Source of the DNA: Labia minor | Taxonomy: Eukaryota > Arthropoda > Insecta > Dermaptera > Spongiphoridae | Assembly: GCA_963082975.1 (NCBI GenBank) | Contig: OY720344.1 | Span: 68,786,546-68,850,545 of the forward strand | Length of the DNA stretch: 64,000 nt | Direction: 5' to 3' | Shown: piece after piece, positions 32,747-44,880 of the stretch | Layout: the number at the start of each line of letters is the position of its first letter | How positions within the stretch are numbered: the stretch's first letter is position 1 | The notes under the pieces: model-generated | Told to the model about the DNA's origin: nothing | Database searches by the model: none | What the model saw: the letters and a program-made list of their open reading frames with translations, nothing else | Program-made: the position numbers and the translations under genes

Positions 32747-33966
32747 TCTTCTATAATAATAAAAGCAAGTGTAATGTGTCTGTCTGTCCGCCTGTCTGCC
32801 CCTCTGTCTGTCTGTCTGACCGAGCTCTCCAGCCAAATCTATCGCACGCAGGGACCTGGAATTTTTTACACGGAAGCACAAAGGGGCTGGCCACCAGACC
32901 TCGAAGCCCGATTTTCGATTTTTGAATTAGAAAAATTTTAAAAAAATTATAAAGAATATAATAGTTTAGTTGCCATTACCAGTTTAGTTACCATACTAGA
33001 TCATAGAGGCGCTGGTGCCGATAATTTGGCGGTAATTTAAATTCTGAGCAATGTGCAGATAAAAATCTTTTTATATATCTATTGATATTTACAATATCTC
33101 AATTGATCTTATTGGCCTTTTAAACTTTGAAAACATTCACATTACGGCTATAATTTAATACTATTAATTTTTAAGATTATGTGAGTAAATTATTTTAATT
33201 AAGAAAATTTGATCTCATAATTGGATTTTCACGTAAGATTTTAATATATAATATATTTTTTAATATTATTTTTATAGTAGTTTAGTGTTATGCTAATTTT
33301 ATATTTTATTTTTATTTTGTTTACTTTGATTTTTTTTTAAATAAATTAATAACATTTAAAGTAGCATAAAAAAATTAATCGAGGCAGGAAAATTGATGGG
33401 GTTTGAAATTAATAGTGATAAGACAAAATAATTAGTATCAGAGAGAATAATATTTGCAAAGAATTTAAATCGAGGTTGCAATCTGGAAATTATTATCAAA
33501 GGGATCAAAATTATTAAATTATTAATTGTATTATATGGGTGGGAGGCATGGTCTATAACCCTGGGAGATGAGAATAGATTCAGAGTATTTGAGAATAGGA
33601 TTCTTCCCAGCATTTATGGACCAAAGAAAGATGAGGACACCGGGGAATGGCGGAGACTGCATAACAAGGAATTCCATGACCTCTAAGCATCTCTAGATAT
33701 AGGTCATAAAATAGAGAAGGCTGGGATCGGCAGGGCACATGGCTAGAATGGGAGAGGAAAAATATATTGGTGGGGAGTTCGATTGGAAAACGTCTGTGTG
33801 GAAGACCAATTGTGAACAGGGTGGACAATGTAGGAAGGAACGTGAGAGAGATGGGACAGGTTAGGAGTTAGATGGTTATAGCTCAGAATAGGGACACTCG
33901 GGGCGGTACAGGGGGCGGAGCCCCCGTCTAGATGTGAAGAGCGACGAAGGAGCTCTGAGCAGCTAG
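32747..33966 (+). mobile_element. Helitron-like element, copy B
   Basis: The left end A|TCTTCTATAATAATAAAAGC is followed by a CTGT/CTGC run. The right end has GGGGGCGGAGCCCCC, a hairpin GAGCGACGAAGGAGCTC and TGAGCAGCTAG, with T next (33967). Length 1220 bp. The interior 33360-33880 holds the RTE thumb remnant (GDENRFRVFENRILPS, TGEWRRLHNKE). At 32985-33060 it shares ACCATACTAGATCATAGAGG and ATTCTGAGCAATGTGC with copy D. Confidence 0.85.
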
Positions 33967-34939
33967 TTTGGAAATAAGATTAATTTTTCAAAGTGTCAAA
34001 AAAATGTCATTTGCATTTTCTTAACTTTTTTGTTTAACTAATCCTCTTCCAGTTTCACTCATTCAATCTTTTAGTGGATTCGATTTTTGTTCATTGTTCA
34101 ACTTGAGTAGTTCCAGATTGATTCCATTTAAATTCAATATTCTAAATTGGAAAATTAATTAGCCAAAAAGTTTGTCTTTATATCTTTTTAATCATTTTCG
34201 TCTCTTTAAACTTTTTAATTTTTAATCCCGTTCCCCTCTCTTTTTTTAATGGTGCAATAGAAAAAAATAACGCACAAATTGATATTGAGACAAAAAAGTT
34301 TTTCATCTTCTGGAATATGAACCCTTCCATTTAACTTTTTTCAATAAACCTTTCGCATTGACCTGTTTACTGTTTCCAGATTAAGGGAACTTTGAAAAAG
34401 AGTGTTTCATACACTTCTAATCCATCGATAAATTTCAAAACTCACCGCACAACACCCCAAAAGAGGATCTATTCAAAAAGGTTTTCCAGTTTCAATTTGC
34501 GGTTAATTAAAGTTGGAATAATACAAAGCAACTACTATTTACCAAGGAGATGGTTTCGTTTTTAACATAATATTTAATGTATCTAGAAATAAAATAAATT
34601 AACTTTTAAAAATCACTGGCATGTGAAGGAGATAGTGAAACATAGGAAGGAGGGAGATGGGCTATAGTGAAAGGAATGTAGAAATTAGTGTCTTACTATG
34701 CAGTATCTAAAAATTAAATTGAAATTAAAGATAACAAGAAATCTGAAACTCGCTTAATAAAATAAAAGATATAAAAACAAAAATAGAAAAAGATAAATGA
34801 AAAGAATACAATTTTTTATAATTGTTCAAAACTTTTACAGAACTAATACCTTACTAAATAGATATGTACACTTGTGAACAAAATTTTTTTTTTTAAATTT
34901 CAATTATCACCGATCAAATATGAATAATTATTGAAATTT
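33967..34939. other. AT-rich, no gene seen
   Basis: Nothing assignable. Confidence 0.5.
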
Positions 34940-35287
34940 CGAAGTTAACAAATGAAATGAAATCAAACCAAAAAACATTTGAATAAAAATTTCCTAAAAT
35001 ACGATCACATTTTTTGTACTTCAATTAATATAAGATAAGTGAAGTTTATAAAAAAAAGTGGGTGAAATAAAATAATTTAAGCTATTATGAGAAAAGTTTG
35101 AAAAAATTGTGGTTAATGTTTGCTTTAAATTTCTCATAATAGCTTAAATTATTTTATTTCACCCACTTATTTTTTTTATAAACTTCATTTATCTTATATT
35201 CATTGAAGTACAAAAAATGTGATCATATTTTAGGAAATTTTTATTCAAATGTTTTTTGGTTTGATTTCATTTCATTTGTTAACTTCG
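34940..35287. repeat. Long inverted repeat (hairpin), arms about 155 bp, loop 35 nt
   Basis: The left arm 34940-35094 (starting CGAAGTTAACAAATGAAATG) is matched in reverse by the right arm 35130-35287 (ending CATTTGTTAACTTCG), with only a few mismatches and one-base indels over the whole length. The loop is about 35 bases. RNA from either strand would fold into a long near-perfect duplex. It could be a foldback MITE or a hairpin-RNA locus; no target duplication was seen. Confidence 0.9.
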
Positions 35288-37634
35288 ATATATTATGGGT
35301 TTTATTTATTTATTTATTTACAATGCAAATACAATATATTGATTGTACAACCATTTAGGAAAATTCCCAAAATATTAGTTTGTATATTTCTCCAATCACA
35401 AGTTAAACTTTTTTTGATTTTTATTGATAAAGGTATATATCATTTTTTTAACAATTAAAATTAGAAGGGATTTTAATTTTAATCTTCTATCAATATTTGT
35501 GCCTTTTCTGCAAAGTTTTAGCTTCCATGTTCTTATTAGATTTCAGGTGTTCATAGTATTTTCTTGCAATTTAACTTATTAACTCAATCACCATCTTTAA
35601 ATAGAGTTTCTTGTGTTGTTTATTCTCATAAAAGGTGGCGAGTTTGCAATTTGCTCTAAGACTTCTATGTATAATATTCACTTACATTGTTTTTTCCCCA
35701 ATTTTGAATTCCGTACGTCCAGATTGGCTTCAAGATTTGATTATAAATTAATATTTTATTTCGTACTGAAGGTTTGGAACGTTGTCAAATTATTCAATAG
35801 GAGTTTTTTTTTTATCTTAATTAAACATTTTTTTAATTAATTAAGTTATTGTGTATTAAGAAGATCATTAGTAATAATATTTTTAGCTTCATTATTAAAA
35901 TAATTCATTATTATTCATCTACTTAGACAAAATGAAAAGATAAAAAATATTTTCCTACTTCAGATAAAATAGGCTTTCATTTTAATGGATGAATGATGTT
36001 TCTCTAACTGACATCAGAAAGAAGAATGCTAATCAGAACCCACTCATGCACTTCATTTACTCAAATACGTCAAAGATTAATGGACAATGGGCTTTACAAA
36101 AACCCTCTAAAGACAAAATTTTTCACACAACCTTTGATCGATTTTTCCACTATAATCAGAATTCACTCTCTTTTTTATTTTCTATTTTTTTTATTAATTA
36201 ATTTTCACTAGAGAATATAAATAATTGCGGAATTTTTTATCAGATAGATATAGAAACTCATTTGATTAAAATTACATTCAAAAGTGCTGAAATGCTAAAA
36301 TAACTCTTAAGAAAATAGCTATATTGAAGAATTTCGAAAAGTTGGAGTAAGATGTTCAAATTAAATGATATTTTAATGAAGATATCTTTCTTTTGAAAAC
36401 AGATGAAAAATAATACAATCGAAAGATTTAAATTAAAATGTTTAGTAGAAAAGAAAATTTTACTAAAAGAAATTGAATTAAAAATAAACACCAAGAAATT
36501 TAAATTTTTTTGGAAATGAATAAACAAATATTAGATAAATTAGATAAGAGTTTAATATTCTAAAGTTTGAAACGAAATTAAATATTCAAGAAATTCGTCT
36601 GATGAGTATTAAAAATTATTAGTTTAAAATAGAACCACAACTTTTTGTAGAGTGGACTGTATCTGGTCAATATACATTAGTAAACCAACTTTTTTTTTTC
36701 AATGGAAAAATATATAATTGAATAAAGGCTTATAAATGGACGGATTGAGAAATGAATAAATAAACATACATCATTGAAAAAATAATGTACAAGTGGTTTT
36801 CACACACACACACATACACACAGATATATATATATCTAAATAAAAAGCAAAAAAAATAATCTAGATCTCAAAGCAATACCTGATTTTCGATATCTTGACT
36901 TGCTCTCTCAACTTTCTTCTCTATGCCCTCTAACTTTTGCTCCCATAGTGATGAATTTTATCAAATTGAATATCTTTACTAGCTTATTTTAGCCCAAAGG
37001 TTGCAAGTAGGTTACCAATCCTGATAACCGATTTACAGGTGAATTGTTCTATATTTATTGAAAATTGTTTGCTTACTTTCTTCAATTTTTTGACCCCACT
37101 GAACCCCCATTAAACTTAATTAATCAATCACCTTATCATTATAGTTCATTACCCTTTTTTAATCTCCTCCTTTGTTCCTCTTCCTCCCATCTCCCTCACC
37201 CTTTAGGCCGCTTACTCTCTAACAAGTCTCCTTGGCAAGGACTCGAGGGATCAGAAGATTATAACCCTCTCCTCTCCTCCCCTTCCCCCTATCCCCTTCC
37301 TTTCTAACATCATTTCTTTCTTCTCTAACTTTGTTTATTAATAATATTAATTAATTGTTTGAAAAGAGAAAAGTATTTTATCTATTTATTTATTTAATTA
37401 AAGAGATTATATTCAAAACTAGGTATATCTCTATCCTCCCCTTATTTGAGGTAGAGGATTTACAGAAAAAGAAAATAACAGAAACAAAACATAAGCAAAC
37501 AAAAATTCAACGTAACAGGAATTAAATTTTTAAAAACCAATACACCTCTATGTCTCCCAAACAAATCAATATAACAAAGAAATCATTCATTCATTATAAA
37601 TTATCTCATTTTTAGCATTCCATTTTTGTAATAG
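35288..37634. other. AT-rich, no gene seen
   Basis: Contains CA and TA microsatellites at 36800-36836. Near 36880-36965 the minus strand has a short charged open segment (WEQKLEGIEKKVERA) ending at CAG|GTATTG, but a stop lies just upstream with no acceptor between, so I do not call an exon. A pyrimidine-rich patch lies at 37150-37310. Confidence 0.45.
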
Positions 37635-37642
37635 AATAGACC

Positions 37643-38085
37643 AACGGTGGCCAAACCGTGGCTCGTGGACCACATGTGAATCTTTTTGAGTTAATTGAGG
37701 CTCAATTAAAAAATTTTAAGTTATCACAATTTAGAATTTACATATATTAAACTGGAAAAAGGCTACATCATGACACATATTTATTTACATATAATTATAT
37801 AAAGGAAATTTAAAATTTAGTTATTTCTGCAAGTTTTAAAAACTTGTAAAATGTATCCGATCTATCCCAACTCTGTCTACTTTATTACAATAGCAACAGC
37901 ACAACTATTTCATGCGGGGCGTACAACTTATTATTAAAAGAATTAGGTATTTTAATCGCGCACGTATTCGCAATTTTAGCTACTGTGACTACGAATCCCC
38001 CCCCCCCCCCCAAAAAAAAGTGGTTCTTAAACATTTTCAATTTTTCAATATTGCTCTAAGTATCACCAATTGTGGCCACCCCTGG
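37643..38085 (+). mobile_element. hAT-type MITE with 8-bp target duplication
   Basis: AATAGACC flanks both sides (37635-37642, 38086-38093), the 8-bp duplication typical of hAT. The left end reads AACGGTGGCCAAACCGTGGC and the right end GTGGCCACCCCTGG; these are imperfect inverted ends of the GGGGTGGCCA kind. It is 443 bp long with no transposase. A run of 15 C then 8 A lies at 37997-38019. It is inserted in the tail of a LINE. Confidence 0.85.
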
Positions 38086-38093
38086 AATAGACC

Positions 38094-38720
38094 ATTTGTT
38101 TTATCCTCGCTATCTGCTTTCATAATAGTTTCCCGGTTGAATCTCGCCAGGTAATGTTCCCTGAGGTTCCAATATTGTAGACATCGAAACAGCAAATGAT
38201 CCAGACTCTCACTTTCTTGCATGTTACATACAGCGCACAGTTGTTTGTGGTCAACCCTATGAATGTTCCCACTAGAGACGAGGAGTAGTATTCACTCGTT
38301 TGCTACCCTGCATTGACATATTAATCTTATTTTTGTCAATGGACCACGATAATTGTAAATAAATTCATTTTTCTTTAGATTTTTATAATTTGTGCTGTAG
38401 GTGGATTCTGTGATTTTATTGAGATCCCATCTCCTATATATATTTAACAATTTATCGGTCATATCATTTATTTTGCTTCTGATTGAGGATTGACATTGCC
38501 TTTCTCAAAGTGGGCCCTCCCCAAGTTCATAAAATATAGTTTTTATTTGACTTACCCAGTTGTATGTTGGATCGGTGTTTTCACACAAATTAAGGAGCCT
38601 GCGATAACATATACGAGGGTGTCTAATTATTGGCTTAGCTAGAATCGGTGCTACTGTAGTGTGTGCTATACCTACACTAAGCACTTTACCAATACTGCAG
38701 GTAGCGTATAGCACATACTA
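38094..38720 (-). pseudogene. LINE ORF2 C-terminal region (fragment)
   Basis: The minus strand reads, with breaks, CSIGKVLSVGIAHTTVAPIL, RRLLNLCENTDPTYNWVSQI and then, nearer 38220, LCAVCNMQESESLDHLLFRC, the C-x2-C-x9-H-x4-C cluster of LINE C-termini (same spacing as at 9.9-10.5 kb). LREHYLARFNRE follows. The hAT MITE at 37643-38085 separates this from a few further residues at 37600-37634. Confidence 0.75.
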
Positions 38721-39163
38721 TAAATAGGTGTAATAATTAGATAAAAGATAGAAATAAATATAAACTGATTATTTACATAAATAAGTATTTTTTTGTTTGT
38801 TTTTCAAGACGGGGGACTATTTCCATTTAGGAAAGTATATTCCATACTTGAAACATAGAACTACTTAAGCTCTGTCCCGGCTTTGAATCCCGACAACACT
38901 TTTTCGGTCGTGTCAAGGCGGGGTGGGTTTCCATTAGGAAAGTACATTCCATACTTGGTATATATATCCTTACTTAAGCATAAAGAAAGCAGGTAGAGCG
39001 CACGTTGCAGTATTGGTAATATTGGTATTGGGAGAATACTTTATTTTGGTAGAGCACAGGCGACAATAGCACCTTAGAATTTTACATAACCATCTTAGAG
39101 CTCTCCTGAAAACAATTATTGCAATGTGTGTTAACTTGAGTTGGTTCCTTATTATGTTGAAAA
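38721..39163. other. Non-coding, contains an imperfect direct duplication
   Basis: A block around 38816-38870 (ATTTCCATTTAGGAAAGTAT, CCATACTTG, ACTTAAGC) recurs at about 38926-38982 (TTTCCATTAGGAAAGTACAT, CCATACTTGG, ACTTAAGC), roughly 110 bp apart. No gene. Confidence 0.6.
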
Positions 39164-41497
39164 TCTATATATATAAAAAAAGGTTTTTGTCTGCACATTG
39201 CTCAGAATTTAAAATTTTTTGCATATCTTCGCGTTTCATGACCTCTATAATCCAAAAGTGACTTTAGAATTTTTCATGTCTGTCTGTCTGTCTGTCCGGA
39301 AAATTACTATTTTATAGACTCAGAATTGGCTGAACCGATTTCTATGAAATTACATCACAATATTCTTATATACCCCTAGAGTAACATAGGCTATAAATTT
39401 TATCTATATCTAAACAATAACCGCAGAAATTAATTTTTTAAAGTTTATATAATTCTCCGCGTTGTTCATTCAAGAGCCTGGCGTGGCCCACTGGCTCTAG
39501 CGGAATCATTTTAAACAATGAATTATCATAGCGATTCCCAATTGAAGAATTATTATAATATTTCACTTTTTATTTTAAATTCTAATATTTAAATATCAAT
39601 TCAATTAAATCATTTATTCTAAAAGTTCCCATTTTAATTAATTTAATAAAATATTTAGATCATATTTATATTAACTTAATTTTTATTTATTCTTTCTATA
39701 TATTTCTTCTTTTCTATTTGAAAGTGAAAGGTTAAAAAATCTCGCTAAGAACATTCAATATTTATATACACAAATTATTCAGAGTATTGGCAAAGCGTAT
39801 CACTCACAATCAGTGTAAATTGAAATTTATATAAATTAACAAAGTGAAAATTTTTATTTGTTTAAATTTTATTACAATGAATCACAAAAAAAAAATTAAA
39901 TATATAGATCACATGATTAAGAGATGCAAGAAACTTGAGGGAAATAACTGTTGGATGGAGGTCGGACATGACAGAAACTGTAAGCGAAATCTTCATATTG
40001 CGACTAATAATTTTCAAATCCCCTAGCACCACAGAATTAGAAAGGTTCTTTTAAGGGAGGAAAATAACTATGATATAAAAAAATTAATAAAAAAACAAAT
40101 AAATTAATTAATTTAAATTAATACTATTTATGAATGTATATATTGGTAATTTATCTATAGTTTTATGCCGTTAATTTTTATAAATTGTCTCAAGTCTCTA
40201 TTTTTGCATTTTCTCAAGTTTCATTATAATTAAAAATATTCAATAATAATCTAGCAATGAAAATAAAATATCAAAATGTAATGATCAAGAAATATTATAC
40301 TCTATTTCACTATTATAACATATACAATACTTAAGAACCATAGGCGGAGGAAATATTAGGAGATATCATTGCGGGTTCAGGCCAAATCGACCAACATTAA
40401 TTAAGATATTTTCATTATGACAGATATTAGGAAAAAAACTGCGAATTCAATATTTCTGTTCACTAATTATTTATAGACTTTAGTAAAACATACACATGAC
40501 TCAATATAGATCAGCATAAACTTTTTCAAATTTTGATCTTCAAATTTGTCTTGAAGGTAGTAAAGAAAGAATAAGATGCGGAAATCAATTGTAAAATATT
40601 AGGTTACCCAGACGACTTAAATATAATAGGAGATTAGGAAATTGCAATTGCAGATAGCGAGGAAAAATTAATGGAGGTTTGATATTAATAGTGATAAGAA
40701 AAAATATTTAGTAACAACAAAGAGGAAGAGTATTAACATACAAAATCTTAAGATACAAAATGTAGAATTTGAATATGTAGAAAAATTGAATGTAATCACG
40801 AAGGATAATAATATTTGAGAAGAATTTAAATCGGGGTTGCAATCTGGAAACGCCTGTTATCTTTTCAATAAAGAGGCTTATCTCTTCAAAATTATTATCC
40901 AAGGGAATAAATAAAAAAATTATTTTGCCTGTAGGATAGGATTCTTCCCTGCATTTATTGGCCAAAGAAAGATGAGGTCACCGGGGAATGGGGGAGACTG
41001 CATAACAAGAAATTGCATGGCCTCTCTGCATCTTCAGTAATAGTTAGGGTTATAAAAGGGAAAAAGCTGCGATAGGCAGGGCACGTGGCTAGAATGGGAG
41101 AGGAAAAAGATATTGGTGGGGAGACCGCTTGGAAAACCAATGACGCGTAGGAAGGGACGTAAGAGAGATGGGACAAGGGCTCAGGATAGGGACACTTGAA
41201 GAAATGTGGTTGTTGCGGCCAAGAACTTTCGAGTATCTTTGAGCCACATAGATAGATAGATATACCATATACAATAATAATAAATATAATTAATTTACTG
41301 ATTAAATTGAAATATATTTTTTTAAATAAGAACACAAAAAGAAATGAATGTTTTTTGTAATATACGGATTGAAACAAAATGGATGAAAACCTTTTACTAC
41401 TTTCAACCAAATACTATGTACTTTCAACCAAATACTATGTACCACTCGGAGCCCCCGTCTAGGTGTGAAGAGCGCCGAAGGCGCTCTGAGCAGCTAG
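39164..41497 (+). mobile_element. Helitron-like element, copy C (longest copy)
   Basis: The left end is A|TCTATATATATAAAAAAAGG, then CTGCACATTGCTCAGAATTT and a CTGT run. The right end is a perfect 7-bp stem GAGCGCC/GGCGCTC with GAA loop (41470-41486), then TGAGCAGCTAG and T. Length 2334 bp. The segment 39430-40340 matches copy A at 20815-21420 and copy E at 62785-63080 (GTTCATTCAAGAGCC, GCGATT, CATTTTAATTAATTTAATAA). Confidence 0.88.
40330..41240 (+). pseudogene. RTE-like reverse transcriptase remnant inside Helitron copy C
   Basis: The same broken RT as in copy A: CGFRPNRPT-like near 40375, FVDFSKTY-like near 40475, then GRVLPCIYWPKKDEVTGEW-like near 40940 and ARMGEEKDIGGE near 41090. It is riddled with stops and deletions. 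The reverse-strand ORFs over it are shadows. Confidence 0.75.
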
Positions 41498-42004
41498 TAA
41501 ATAAATAAAGAAAGAATAAAATAAATAAATAAATTTATTATTTTGTTTTATAGAAAGTAATTTTATGCTGATAATAAAAATAAAAATCAATTTTATTTCT
41601 GATAAGTAAATGGAAAATTAATAAATAATACTTGAGAGTTTAATACAAGAGAAATCGGGAGTTACCCTTCGGATTCCCAAGGATTAAAAGCCTGTAGCCA
41701 CTTCAATGAAGCTAGGATGGCAGGCCGTGGACTACAAAAGCAAAAATGACCAGAATCTTTTTCGAATTTTTTCGTCACGGTTTTTCTTGAATTGGCGCCA
41801 CTTTCCTTTCTGTCTCCAAATTGCCGGCTATTTCAAATTTGCATATATAGAATATATATAAAGTATAAAAAAAAATACTTTTAAAATTTGAATTAAAATG
41901 ACTAGTAAAACATAACACTGAGCATCAGATAAACACCACGCCTGGCCAGCCGGTGGTCGCGCAAGCCCGCTGCTTGGCTCCTGATCGAGAGAAGATAGCC
42001 AGCA
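41498..42004. other. No clear gene; left end of gypsy-like island from about 41930
   Basis: 41640-41830 has mixed composition, with nothing recognised. From about 41930 the base composition rises and a scrambled piece of the gypsy integrase N-terminal zinc region appears to begin (see next entry). Confidence 0.4.
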
Positions 42005-42843
42005 TGTGTGCAATGCCAGAGAGCAAAGGTAACCCGTCACACAGTTACTCCGCCAGGGCAGTTCCCAGTAGTTCAGGCTAGATTCCTGCACATTCATGTC
42101 GATATAGTGGGCAGGATACCGTTACCTGATGACCGCCGTGAACCGCTACACCAGTTGGCCGGAGGCTTACCCTTTGGAAAACATCACGGCAGAATCGGTC
42201 GCTAAAACCCTCTTGAACGTTTGGGTAGCAAGATTCGGCTTTCCGGAAACGATCACCACAGATCAGGACCGGCAATTTGAGTCAGCCCTGTTTCGAGAAC
42301 TGGGTCGCTTCTGTGGGTTTCAACGGATTCTGGGATTACAGGGACCCTTCCACCCAATTTACAACGTGCTCGTGGAACGCTTCCATCGAACGTTGAAGGC
42401 GGCGATTATGTGTCACGCAGACAAATGGACTGACTCGCTTCTACTGGTCCTTCTAGGGGTTAGAGCGGCGTATAAAGAAGACCTACAGGCCTCGAGCGCA
42501 GAGTTGGTTTACGGCGAGCCGCTGCGGGTCCCGGGGGAGTTCTTCACATCAGAAGCATCGGAGCCTCCGATGCATCAGGAACTGATCCAGAGGTTGCGGG
42601 CCCAGGTAAGATCACTGCATCGTCATTGCTCTGGTACTGCTTTCGTGCATAAGGCCCTGCAAGACACAACCCACGTATTCCTCAGACAGGATGCCCTTCG
42701 CGGGGCATTAGATCCCCCTACACAGGGCCCTATCAGATGGTATCCCGGGATAAGAAAACGGTCAACATCGTCGTAAGGAGCAAGTCGATGAAAGTTTTGG
42801 CGGATAGAGTGAAGCCAGCATTTGCTTGTTCCGATGATAGTTA
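42005..42843 (+). pseudogene. Ty3/gypsy integrase (fragment with two frameshifts)
   Basis: The DDE enzyme that inserts LTR-retrotransposon DNA. It opens with VQCQRAKVTRH (end of the HHCC zinc domain) and then ARFLHIHVDIVG, with the first catalytic Asp. A frameshift near 42120 leads into RYTSWPEAYPLENITAESVA, TTDQDRQFESALF (second Asp) and NVLVERFHRTLK (catalytic Glu). D to E is 38 residues here because two extra residues sit before PFHP. SAELVYGEPLRVPGEF follows. A second shift near 42725 leads to YQMVSRDKKTVNIVV and DRVKPAF, the usual gypsy C-terminus, ending at a stop at 42841-42843. No LTRs or RT were found. Confidence 0.92.
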
Positions 42844-43918
42844 GTCAGGAGTGGAGCGAATTCCAGCGCAGGAAAAACACCGAGCAGCACACAATACAAT
42901 AGCTTGTATTATAAGAAATGCGTTTTAGGTGTTAAATAGGATTTTTATTGAGAGGGATTATAATGGGCCTTTGGATACATAAACGTCTAGATTATGACGT
43001 TAGCCGCACACTTTCAAAGGTTGAAAAAACTATATTTTTTTCGTTCTTCGTATCCAGTAAGAATACATAAGTGGAAGGGGATGGAAGGGGTTTCCTAAAA
43101 TTAGACTATGCTCCAAAAATATTTAATCTAGCCAAAAAAGAAGGGAAAAGATATCAAACACAAAAATTGTATCAAAATTTCTTAATAAATTATTTAGGTG
43201 AATTTTCTGATATATATAAGTAAGTATTTGTTATTTTAAATTGTCTAAGTTAATTAACGTACTTTTGAATATAAATAACAAGGAAAATCTTTTTGATTTT
43301 TTTCCCTAACATAATAATATATTATAATAATTGGCCATTAGTTGAAATTCAATTTTTCATTGATAGATGCTTCTTTAGAAAAAGAAATGTGTGCAATCTA
43401 GAAGATTGTTGAAATGTGGTAGACAAGACGTGTATTATAAAGCAACCCATGCCCCTGGAGTATAATTCAAGGCAATATTTTGTGTTTAAAAGGTACAACT
43501 TTTTATATTTAATTTTATTATTATCCCCATTAATTTAATTTTTTACATTAAAACTTTGGTTAGATTTCATAATTGTTAATTATTAAGCATTAATAATTAG
43601 TGTTGTTCTATGGACTGATGGGTAGAGGTAGAATAATACAGTTAATTGGTGGGATTTCAAGACTTTGTATGATTCAATTAATTACCTTCTTTATATATAT
43701 ATATATATATATATATATTAGCTTGATTATATTATATTATATATATTAGCTTGATCAATTTCTTTAAATTAACTTTTTTCCAATTTGAAATAGGTAATAA
43801 TAATTATTAAAGCCCTTGGCTTTAACATCCTTATTGGATGATTGACGAATGCCGCTTTGCGAGTGAAAGGTGGACTACTGTGATTGGCTCAAGTGGAAGG
43901 TGAACTATTGTGGTTCAG
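42844..43918. other. No gene seen; TA microsatellite at 43692-43720
   Basis: May include gypsy 3' sequence just after 42843, but no LTR was identified. The 43800-43918 stretch (GGTGGACTACTGTGATTGGC, then GGTGAACTATTGTGG, a short near-direct repeat) probably belongs to the BEL/Pao tail on the minus strand. Confidence 0.45.
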
Positions 43919-44078
43919 TTACATTTGATTGACATCAGTTTCTTCTACTAGTAATATAGTAATATTGGTAACTGGTTTTTTGATTCTTCCATTAGCTGTC
44001 TTCAATATTATCACTCTCACAACTGAAGCCTTCCTCGGGTGGACAGCTACAATTCTGTCTAACACGAACAGGTTGAAT
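43919..44078 (-). pseudogene. BEL/Pao retrotransposon integrase C-terminal domain (DUF5641-like)
   Basis: The minus strand reads FVLDRIVAVHPRKASVVRVI and then LKTANGRIKKPVTNITIL, ending at a TAA at 43919-43921. This matches the wording of the Pao integrase tail (usual pattern: LGRVxEVHPGKDGxVRVVxVKT then RPxxKLxxL). Only this short end is preserved. Confidence 0.75.
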
Positions 44079-44269
44079 AATAATTTGTTTAATCTTTACG
44101 TATACAAATTGTCTATTATTTTTATAACGATTTTCCAATGTATTTGAGTATGATAGGATAAATTTGCAAAGTTTCATTTAGCATCATCTTAAAAGTAACA
44201 TTTAGTTTTCAAGAACAAGTTTTATCATATAAAAAGAAAATGACCTGGAGTGAGGAGATCGGATGATTC

Positions 44270-44600
44270 AGGGTCAGTATCGAGTATGATTAGTGGCGGT
44301 GATTATTATTGTATACTATCATCTAGTAATATAATAAGCTAGCAGCTAGTAATATAATATTTTTTTTTATTTTAAAACCACAATCTAATAAATTCTATAC
44401 AATACTAAATACTAATAAGTGACAGTTGTATACTGTGTCTCTACAGTTTTCAAAAGTTCTTAGCCGCAGTATCCACATTTCTCTGAGCGTCCCCATCCTG
44501 AGCTACAACCAAATCCTACCCTGTCCCATCTCTCCCATGTCCCATCCTTCATTGTCCAACCACCAATTTGTACCAATTCGGATCTGGCCACAGGTCAACT
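44270..44600 (-). repeat. Helitron-family/CCGT-family mosaic fragment
   Basis: 44305-44490 matches 47445-47615 (ATCATCTAGTAATATAATAA, GCTAGCAGCTAG, TTAGCCGCAG). 44486-44560 is the reverse of the AGAGATGGGACAGG...CTCAGGATAGGGACAC segment of the Helitron interior. 44580-44605 is the CGGATCTGGCCACAGGTCAA end of the CCGT-core family, so two repeat families abut here. Confidence 0.65.
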
Positions 44601-44605
44601 TATTT

Positions 44606-44880
44606 ATAATTTATTTTAATTATTCTTTATATTTCCAGTTTGTTTCTATATATTTACAATTCTTATCCATTTAATCGCGTGGTTTAAATTGGAAATTAAC
44701 CTATTTATTTTTTAAACATAATTTATTTTTTCAAATGATATATATTTAAAATAAATGTGTATAACTTTCTTAATTCATATAAAAAATTTAATAAATATGA
44801 TAAAATGACATTACTTGAATGAAAATATTAACTTTCATGATAAATTAGATAATTAAGATTAAAATTAATATAAAGTTTAT
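44606..44880. other. AT-rich, no gene seen
   Basis: Nothing assignable. Confidence 0.5.

Noticed and set aside
36876-36965. Possible minus-strand exon WEQKLEGIEKKVERA ending at CAG|GTATTG
   Set aside because: An in-frame stop lies just upstream with no acceptor AG between, so it cannot be an internal exon as read.
37065-37307. 80-codon Pro/Ser/Leu-rich plus-strand ORF
   Set aside because: Low-complexity pyrimidine-rich tract with no domain.
40955-41410. 151-codon minus-strand ORF
   Set aside because: Antisense to the RTE remnant in Helitron copy C; no domain, hydrophobic low-complexity content.
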